Source: Rhodococcus sp. P1Y (GTDB lineage: Bacteria; Actinomycetota; Actinomycetes; Mycobacteriales; Mycobacteriaceae). Taken from it: a DNA stretch of 64,000 bases. Of the stretch, positions 18,328 to 24,826 are shown piece by piece; the stretch's first letter is position 1; each line of letters begins with the position of its first letter. Both the position numbers and the translations under genes were made by a program. The stretch is taken from the NCBI RefSeq assembly GCF_003641205.1, contig NZ_CP032762.1, positions 1,550,001 through 1,614,000 of the forward strand, written 5' to 3'. A model generated the notes under the pieces. It saw nothing but the letters and a program-made list of their open reading frames with translations. It was not told where the DNA came from and did not search any database.

Positions 18328-18415
18328 GAAATCCCTTCATCGGGTGCTGAGCATCAGCGCCCCACCTTAAGGCATGAGTGCCTACAACACGGGAAGTCGC
18401 AGGTCGAGAGCCCGA

Positions 18416-19432
18416 TCAGGGGAACGACGGAACCGTCGGGTAGGTGAATTCCGGGACCGGCGGGACGACTGGAAACTGCAAGGGTGTTCGAGGCGGCTGC
18501 GTAGAGAAGGAAGGTTCGGGCGGCGCTTCGGGTACCGGCGCGGGCACCGCAGGCGCTACTTCAGGAGTGACCTCCGCTGAGGGATTCTCGGTGGTGTCCG
18601 GTGTCGATTCCGGTTCGGCAGGCGGTGCCGTCGGAAAGGGAGCGACGGCGCTGGACACTGTCGTCGGCGCTTGCGTCGTGGTGGGCAGCAGTGCGTCCGT
18701 GATCGCGGGCGGCGAGACTTCGGCCCCGTCGTCGAATGTGCCGAACGCTGCCGCTATGCCGACGGAAGCGAGAATCACCGCCACCGCAATGCCCGTGACG
18801 ACGAGAAGCGGCTTCCGGCGGGTGCGCTCGGTATCGTCGGGCGTTTCGGAAGGTGCAGCCGACATCGCTTCCGAGAACGCCAACGCTTTCTGCTCGGTGA
18901 CGACTGGGATTGCGTCGGTATCGAACGAATCACCTTCGGCGACATCGGATTCCTCCAGCACAGCCAATGCGCCGACGGCTAGGGACACGGCGGTCGAGAC
19001 CTCGACGTCGGAGGACGACACCGAATCGAACTCGAACATCGCGCGATTTTCGGAAACGAGACGTACCCCGTGTAATCCCGTGTGATCGAGGGCAGTACGC
19101 AGCAATGCGAGCTCTTCGGGCCCCCACGTCCGTGGGTAGGTGAGCGCGGTCGCGGGTACGACCCCGCCGTGCTTCGCCGTCACCATCGAGACGAGGCAGT
19201 TCGCCGCATGCGCGACGAGATCCTCGGCGACGTAGCCGTCGACACCCTGTCCGATTAGAGAGGCGAATCTCGATACGTTCTCGGCAGCGGACGGGGCGCC
19301 GAGGCTGACCGTTCCGTCCTGCCCGAACGACAAGGTGGCCGGTGTCTCGAATATCTCCGGATCCACGGACTGGTCGGGGCGGTGTACTGCGGCAGCTGTG
19401 TCGTCACCGATCGACATCGCGAGATAGCCCAT
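18416..19432 (-). CDS. Truncated Hsp70-like protein with TM and Pro-rich tail
   Basis: 338 aa. Its ATG overlaps the stop of the upstream gene (ATGA at 19429-19432), so translation is probably coupled. Residues 1-135 resemble only the first lobe of an Hsp70-like domain (GYLAMSIGDDTAAAVHRPDQ; VAEDLVAHAANCLVS; ALTYPRTWGPEELALLRTAL; RLVSENRAMFEF). The phosphate-2, connect-2 and adenosine motifs are absent. An acidic linker, a basic cap (TERTRRK), one membrane helix (about 208-230) and a Pro/Thr/Glu-rich tail follow. It cannot be a normal ATPase and is better read as a scaffold or sensor partner. Confidence 0.7.
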   Translation of the reverse strand: MGYLAMSIGDDTAAAVHRPDQSVDPEIFETPATLSFGQDGTVSLGAPSAAENVSRFASLIGQGVDGYVAEDLVAHAANCLVSMVTAKHGGVVPATALTYPRTWGPEELALLRTALDHTGLHGVRLVSENRAMFEFDSVSSSDVEVSTAVSLAVGALAVLEESDVAEGDSFDTDAIPVVTEQKALAFSEAMSAAPSETPDDTERTRRKPLLVVTGIAVAVILASVGIAAAFGTFDDGAEVSPPAITDALLPTTTQAPTTVSSAVAPFPTAPPAEPESTPDTTENPSAEVTPEVAPAVPAPVPEAPPEPSFSTQPPRTPLQFPVVPPVPEFTYPTVPSFP

Positions 19433-20586
19433 CAGGCGTCATCATCATTCTGTGAGATGCGGTTCTGCGGCGCTTCTTTCTGCTGGGTTTCGTTCTGCGG
19501 GGTTTCGTTCTCGACCGGAGTTGTCGGCTCTTCGTCCTCGGGATCGGGCGTCGGGTCGGCGGGTAGTTCGGGCAGGGGTTCTTTGTCCGGAATCGTGGGT
19601 TCTTCCTCCGGCGGCGCCTCTTCGCTGCTAGGTGGTGGTTCCGTCACGGCTGCAGGCTGTGTACGGGCGGGCGCCGGTTCCGGAGACACGGTTGGCTCCA
19701 CCTCTGTGGGATCGGCCGGCTGCTCCGGGGCCTGCGGGAGGACGGGCTCGATGATCGGGACCACCGTCGGGAACGGCAGCATGGTGCCAGGTGCGCTAGT
19801 CGTGGTGGTGGGGACTGCATAGGGCGCACCTTCTATCACCGGCACCTCGGGTGCGGTGCTGTCGTTCAACAACAGCGACGCGACTCCACCTCCCAGCGCG
19901 AGCACGGCAGCGAGTGCGACGGCGGCCAGAACCGGAGTGCGCGTCGGGAAGGGCGCGGTGCGTGACTTCTCGCGGCCGACGACGACGATCTCTTCGGTCA
20001 CCGCGTCGACGGGGTACGCCGCGGCGAGCGCGGCGGCACCGCGCGCTGCAGCGATTGCGGAATCCTTGCCCGCCCACGTCGCGTGCGTTGCCTCTGCCCA
20101 CGCTGCCAACGCTTCGGTTTCGGACACCAGCGCGACGTGGCCGAGGCCGTTCCTGTTCATCGCGGTGCGCACCGAGGACACACGTTCGGCCGTCCACTGG
20201 GTGGGAAAGGTCGCGGCGGCGGCCAGGTTCTCGATCTCGGTGCCGACGGAGGTTGCTACCTCGACGAGCAGGCAGCGCAGCGCCATCGCGACGAGATCAC
20301 CGGGCTCGAAGCCCGACGCGATCTCCGTGCTCACGAACTCGGTGAACGCTGCGGCATAGGGATCGCTCGTACCCCCGAGCGAGGCCGTGCCGTCGGCGTG
20401 CACATAGAGGACGGTGCTGTGCAGCGATGCGATGTGCAGGGACGGATTGGCGGGCGACGGCCTGGACACGGCGGCAATGGATCGTTCGTCGTCGATGTGC
20501 AGACCGACATCGGGGAGGCCGACGCGAGCCGATTCGATGTGACCCGACGGCTCGGCCGCGTCGAAGTGAGCGTGCCGGTTCAACAT
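19432..20586 (-). CDS. Truncated Hsp70-like protein with TM and acidic Pro-rich tail
   Basis: 384 aa from the ATG at 20586; longer readings upstream run antiparallel through the regulator gene in another frame and lack support. It has the same first-lobe-only design as its downstream neighbour: DVGLHIDDERSIAAVSRPSP, a DGTASLGG strand, DLVAMALRCLLVEVATSVGT, then FPTQWTAERVSSVRTAMNRN and LVSETEALAAW. A membrane helix (about 220-243, TPVLAAVALAAVLALGGGVA) and a Pro/Glu/Gln-rich tail follow. The regulator gene ends 83 bp upstream. The pair probably arose by duplication. Confidence 0.7.
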   Translation of the reverse strand: MLNRHAHFDAAEPSGHIESARVGLPDVGLHIDDERSIAAVSRPSPANPSLHIASLHSTVLYVHADGTASLGGTSDPYAAAFTEFVSTEIASGFEPGDLVAMALRCLLVEVATSVGTEIENLAAAATFPTQWTAERVSSVRTAMNRNGLGHVALVSETEALAAWAEATHATWAGKDSAIAAARGAAALAAAYPVDAVTEEIVVVGREKSRTAPFPTRTPVLAAVALAAVLALGGGVASLLLNDSTAPEVPVIEGAPYAVPTTTTSAPGTMLPFPTVVPIIEPVLPQAPEQPADPTEVEPTVSPEPAPARTQPAAVTEPPPSSEEAPPEEEPTIPDKEPLPELPADPTPDPEDEEPTTPVENETPQNETQQKEAPQNRISQNDDDA

Positions 20587-20669
20587 CGTCGTGGTATACC
20601 TTCTCGTCGAGCGGCACACCGGGACGGTCGCCTGCACTGACACGTTTGTCGCATTCTGGTACGCAGGAG

Positions 20670-22781
20670 TTACACCTCGGTCGAACCCGACCCGTAGCCC
20701 AGCGCCCGCAGCATCGAGAGCAGCTCCGACCTCGACCCCGCGCCGAGTCGACGGCGGATCCGTGCGACATGGTGTTCGACGGTTTTCGCGGAGATATACA
20801 GCCGTGCGCCGGCCTCCCGGTACGTGACGCCCAGGACCAGCAGCTCGGCCACCTCGGCCTCGCGCGCGCTGAGTGAACCCTTCGGTTCCTCGGCGACCTC
20901 GGACGTCGGCGCGGACGCCGGGAGCCGCAGGGTTCGTGCGACCTGCAGCAGAGCCGTCGCCGCTCGGGTGTCCTCGACACGGAGGGCAGCCTCGCTCGCC
21001 AAGCGAGCGCCGTCCCATGAAAGCCCGAAACGCGTGAGCGCACGTGCTGCGTCCTCGACCTCTGCGGGGTCGGGGTGGCCCTGCAGAACTCCGAGCCAGG
21101 CTCGACCTGCCGCGGCGAGTGCGGCGCCGTACTGGTTGGACTCCGCTGCACGGGCGAGTGCGCGGGCGTGCGGAACGAGCTCGGCGGGGTGTTCGGCGAG
21201 AATGGCGGCTTGGACGCCGTACCAGTGCAGCGACGAGGACCATGCGAGCGGCTCGCCCAGGTCCGCGATGACGGCGTCGGCTTGGGCGATCAAGTGGGTC
21301 ATTCGTTCGGGCTGTTCGACGCGCACCGCTGCGAGCCACAGCTCCCCGAGCGGTAGCAGCGACAACAGATCGACCGAATACGACGCGATGACGTCCTGCG
21401 CGTCGTCCCACGCTTTTCGTAGTGAGCCGGGATCGCCCGAGCGTCGAGCGATCGCGACTCGCAGACCGTGCAGGAAGAGCAAATTTCTGCTGTGGGACAA
21501 CGGTATCCGGAGTGAGTCGATTCTAGTCTGCGCCCCGGCGAGATCGCCGGACAACATCGTCGTCCACGCATGCAGCAAGGTGATGCGAGCGGTATCGGGA
21601 TGCCCGGACGGCAGAGCGGCGAGCGCGGACGATGCCGTCGACTCAGCGCGCGGAAGATCGCCGCAGTGCAGCGAGAACAGGATCGCGATCGCCGCGGCCG
21701 AATCGGGTGTTGCACGACGAATCATGTTGTCGGTCAGTGATACCGACCGCATGAGGGTACTGGTTGCCGTGGTCGCCGCTAGTGTGGAGACTGCGTCGAT
21801 CGACTGCCGGAGTCCGTCCGCCAGCAACTTGGATGCGGCACCCGAGGTGGTGGGAGGGGCTGCGCCGATGTTCGTGCACACTGCGTCGGCAGCGGCGCGG
21901 TCACCGGCAACCAGCATGGTCGTCACCGCGAGGTCGGCGTCGGCCCCGACGCGTCCAGGGCCGAGCCACGTGTACAGGGATGCACTCCGCGACATCATTC
22001 CACGCTCGGCGGCTACCGTCGCCGATGTTCTTATAGCAGTCCGTAATTGGAGCGTATCGACCGTGTCGTGATGTTCGAGGACCGAATCGCAGTATCGTTC
22101 TGCGGACGCGAAGTCGCCGAGCAGTGCTGCAGTTTCGCCGCGGCGAGAGGCAAGAGGCAGCGGATCGGCGCCGGCGGTCACGGCGTGCTCGTAGAGAGTC
22201 GCGGCACTAACGGGAGGCGCCTCGTCGGCAGAGGAAACGAGGAAAGCAGCTAGTTCGGGATGGCGAATTCCGCTGCAGGTCAACGTGACTGCGGTCGGAA
22301 TGTCGAGAGTGTCGGTCTTGACTCGGTATTCGAGCAGGCGGGTCAACAGCGCGGAGAGGCGGCGGCCCATCACGTCGTCCAAGGCGCGGTCGACGTCGGG
22401 GAGGGCGGTGCCGGAGGCCGTCAGCACACCGAAATCCACTGCGTGAGCAAGTATTGCGGCGGTGTCAGCGCGCGCGTCGAGCAGATCGTGCATCGCGTCG
22501 GGATCGGAGCCGACTCCGTAGTGTGCGAGAGCCACAACCGTTCGATCGATGTCGCTCATGGAGCCGAGCACCTCGACGTGGTGCTCGTACACCGCGTCGA
22601 CGACGGCTTTGGTGACCGAACTGTCGATGTCCGCCCGCTGCGCGGCATCGAGCGCGACGTCCACGGTCCGCGGGCACCCACCCGTCGCGGTCAGGACGGT
22701 CGAGGCCAGGGCCTGGGAAATCGGTCTGCCGCGGTCGGTGGCGCGTGCTGCGATCTGGGGTCTGGTCAACGCCCCCGGCAC
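20670..22781 (-). CDS. iniR: LuxR-family regulator, IniR/Rv0339c-like, lacking the P-loop
   Basis: 703 aa, GTG start five bases after the upstream Hsp70-like stop. The C-terminus (about 640-695) is a LuxR HTH (LSAREAEVAELLVLGVTYRE; YISAKTVEHHVARIRRRLGA). The middle is TPR/MalT-like helical repeat. The N-terminus begins inside what would be the end of a STAND/AAA module (PISQALASTVLTATGGCPRT); Walker A and B are not seen. In M. tuberculosis the gene at this place, Rv0339c, is reported as IniR, an activator of iniBAC responding to free trehalose. Here it lies in a leftward operon divergent from iniB, so control of iniB is a fair inference. The missing NTPase would change how it is switched. Confidence 0.75.
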   Translation of the reverse strand: MPGALTRPQIAARATDRGRPISQALASTVLTATGGCPRTVDVALDAAQRADIDSSVTKAVVDAVYEHHVEVLGSMSDIDRTVVALAHYGVGSDPDAMHDLLDARADTAAILAHAVDFGVLTASGTALPDVDRALDDVMGRRLSALLTRLLEYRVKTDTLDIPTAVTLTCSGIRHPELAAFLVSSADEAPPVSAATLYEHAVTAGADPLPLASRRGETAALLGDFASAERYCDSVLEHHDTVDTLQLRTAIRTSATVAAERGMMSRSASLYTWLGPGRVGADADLAVTTMLVAGDRAAADAVCTNIGAAPPTTSGAASKLLADGLRQSIDAVSTLAATTATSTLMRSVSLTDNMIRRATPDSAAAIAILFSLHCGDLPRAESTASSALAALPSGHPDTARITLLHAWTTMLSGDLAGAQTRIDSLRIPLSHSRNLLFLHGLRVAIARRSGDPGSLRKAWDDAQDVIASYSVDLLSLLPLGELWLAAVRVEQPERMTHLIAQADAVIADLGEPLAWSSSLHWYGVQAAILAEHPAELVPHARALARAAESNQYGAALAAAGRAWLGVLQGHPDPAEVEDAARALTRFGLSWDGARLASEAALRVEDTRAATALLQVARTLRLPASAPTSEVAEEPKGSLSAREAEVAELLVLGVTYREAGARLYISAKTVEHHVARIRRRLGAGSRSELLSMLRALGYGSGSTEV

Positions 22782-22786
22782 CTGCG

Positions 22787-24571
22787 TCAGCGTCCGCCGG
22801 TCAGCGGGCCGGTGAGTCCGCCGACGACGTTGCCGAGTCCGTCGACGACGCCTCCGGTGAGTCCGCCGACTCCGTTTCCGAGGTCGCTCACCACGCCGCC
22901 GGCGCCGTTACCGACGTCGCCGAGTGTGGGGCCGTTGTAGGTGGGAGGCGTGTACGTCGGTGCCTGCTGGCTGGGTACCGACACGTTCGGCCCGCCTGGG
23001 TTCGGCACGCTGACGTTCGGCGCTGCGGGTGCTGCGGGCGCAGGTGCCTGGCCCGTGTTGCCGACGACCGGGGCCGCCGGTGCGTTCGGATCGGCGACGA
23101 CGGTGCCGTCGGGAGCAATGATGGTTCCCGCGGCAGGTATCAGCGTGCCGTCGGCGGCGACAGTGGGTGCGGGAAGGCCGTTCTCGGTGGTTGCGGTCTG
23201 TCCGGTGTCGGCGACGACTGCTGCCGTCGTCGCGGGTGCTTCCGTCGCGCTGGTCGTGCCCGCGGTGTTCTCGGAGACCGTTTCGACAGGTGTGTCCTTG
23301 GACGTCAGTGCCGTTCCGACGGACAGACCGCCGCCTGCGATGACCACCAGTGCGGCCACGGACGCGAACACGATACCGGCCTTCTTGCGGCCCGACATTC
23401 CCGGCGCAGCTGAGGCTGTCGCCGTCGGGATCGGTGCGGGTCGTGTTGCAGGCCGGGCGATTTCGGTGGGAAGAGGTGCGGGAGGGAGATCTGCGACGAC
23501 GGAGGATGCGACCTCGTTGGCGATGATCGCGCCGCCGATCGCCGGGATACGATCGGGGTGAGGTCCGGACACGACGGGTGTGCGCAACTCCGAGGAGATC
23601 AGTTCGGCGACGAGGGGAATGCTGGAGCTTCCTCCCGTGAGAAGTACCTGCGAGACATCGGAGATGTCGAGGCCCGCGGCGTGCAGCGCCTCACGAATCA
23701 ATTCGACGGAGTCGAGGATCGGCTGGCGGAACAGCCCTTCGATCTCGTCGCGAACCAGTCGTGTCTCGCTGCGGAGACCCGGAAGTTCCACCGTGAGTGT
23801 GGTTGCCGTGTCGTACGACAGTTGCTCTTTGGCTTCTCCGCAGCGCGCGCGAAGTTCCACCAGCGCTCCGACGGTGTCGGGATCGAACGGATCGAACTCG
23901 AAGGACTGGCTGCTCGACGCACCCTCCAGCACGTACTGCGTGATGAGGTGATCGAACTGTGCGCCGCCGAAATCCTGAGACTGCACTCCGTTGCCGATTG
24001 CCCCGGCCTCGAACCCGGTGCGCATCAACATGATCGAGAGCGAGGTTGCGCCGAGGTCGTAGACGACGGTCAGACCGTCGCCGGGCTCGCCGCGGATCGC
24101 TTCCAACCAGCGCATCGAAGCGAAGGATTCGGGGACGAGTGTGGCGTCGGGAACGCCGGCGCGGCCGAGCGCCTCGCGCAGTACGTCGGCGGTGTAGGCC
24201 GACCACCGATCGGGATGGGTGACGACGACGGCAGGTTCGGTCGCCGCGCCTGCGGCGACTTCGGCCACCAGGGCGCGAGTAGCCGTCGCGAACAGGTCTT
24301 CGGCGAGGTACGAGCGGCCTTCCTCGTCGATGAGGGGAACAGGATCTCCGACCCGGTCGGCGAATCCACCGAGCAGGTGGCGCTGCTGGCGATCACGGAG
24401 ATCGGCGAGGGCCGGGGCTACGCCCGGACGAAGATCGAGAGCGGAACGACGTACGACGGTCGGCATCGCCTCGTCCGCGGCGAAGTCACGCGGCGCATAC
24501 GGGTCGTGTGAAGTGTCGAGGGCGGCCACCGAGGTGACTGTGCCGATCCGAATGCCGAGCCCTGCGCTCAT
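22787..24571 (-). CDS. Full-length membrane-anchored Hsp70-like protein
   Basis: 594 aa. Of three consecutive ATGs, the last (24571) has the best spacing from GGAG. Residues 1-350 are an Hsp70 nucleotide-binding fold: phosphate-1 GLGIRIGTVTSVAAL (the DnaK Asp of GIDLGTTNS is Arg here), phosphate-2 VVYDLGATSLSIMLMR and adenosine motif VLLTGGSSSIPLVAELI. A linker, a membrane helix (about 374-395, KKAGIVFASVAALVVIAGGG), a Thr/Ala/Pro-rich region and a Gly/Val repeat tail (GNGVGGLTGGVVDGLGNVVG) follow. No substrate-binding domain is present. It is the first gene of a leftward operon with the LuxR regulator and two truncated relatives, divergent from iniB. Confidence 0.82.
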   Translation of the reverse strand: MSAGLGIRIGTVTSVAALDTSHDPYAPRDFAADEAMPTVVRRSALDLRPGVAPALADLRDRQQRHLLGGFADRVGDPVPLIDEEGRSYLAEDLFATATRALVAEVAAGAATEPAVVVTHPDRWSAYTADVLREALGRAGVPDATLVPESFASMRWLEAIRGEPGDGLTVVYDLGATSLSIMLMRTGFEAGAIGNGVQSQDFGGAQFDHLITQYVLEGASSSQSFEFDPFDPDTVGALVELRARCGEAKEQLSYDTATTLTVELPGLRSETRLVRDEIEGLFRQPILDSVELIREALHAAGLDISDVSQVLLTGGSSSIPLVAELISSELRTPVVSGPHPDRIPAIGGAIIANEVASSVVADLPPAPLPTEIARPATRPAPIPTATASAAPGMSGRKKAGIVFASVAALVVIAGGGLSVGTALTSKDTPVETVSENTAGTTSATEAPATTAAVVADTGQTATTENGLPAPTVAADGTLIPAAGTIIAPDGTVVADPNAPAAPVVGNTGQAPAPAAPAAPNVSVPNPGGPNVSVPSQQAPTYTPPTYNGPTLGDVGNGAGGVVSDLGNGVGGLTGGVVDGLGNVVGGLTGPLTGGR

Positions 24572-24675
24572 CATCATCTCCGTTGTGTCGTGCAGCGACG
24601 CCCGCCGACGCTGTTGTTGATGTCGAAAGCATGGCACCTTTCGTTACGTCTCACAGCAGGTGGTGGATGGTTCGC

Positions 24676-24710
24676 GGGGAAATCCCCTAACGAGGGGCTT
24701 TCCCCTAACG
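24676..24710 (+). promoter_or_regulatory. Tandem 18-bp operator-like repeat upstream of iniB
   Basis: GGGGAAATCCCCTAACG (24676-24692) and GGGGCTTTCCCCTAACG (24694-24710) form two direct copies with an 18-bp period, each with a GGGG-N4-CCCC dyad. They lie about 45 bp upstream of a promoter-like sequence, suitable for a LuxR/MalT-type activator. The IniR-like protein is the obvious candidate. Confidence 0.55.
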
Positions 24711-24754
24711 CCTCACCCCTGGGATGTCCCGTTCGAGTAGGGGGGTCGACCCCG

Positions 24755-24783
24755 TTGGGAAGACCGCTGGGGGCCCATAGCTT
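24755..24783 (+). promoter_or_regulatory. Predicted iniB promoter
   Basis: TTGGGA (24755-24760), a 17-bp spacer and TAGCTT (24778-24783) fit a sigma-A-type promoter, giving a leader of about 37 bases before the iniB ATG. Prediction from consensus only. Confidence 0.4.
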
Positions 24784-24826
24784 TGTGATCAACCACGAAC
24801 TTGACCGACATCGAAGGAGCCACGCA

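Noticed and set aside
20587..21411. N-terminal extension of the 384-aa truncated Hsp70-like protein
   Set aside because: It would run antiparallel through the regulator gene in another frame; Arg-rich noise, and the ATG at 20586 starts the recognisable domain.
24590..24826. Upstream extension of iniB
   Set aside because: It would translate through the operator repeat and promoter; AAGGAG and the IniB signature fix the ATG at 24827.
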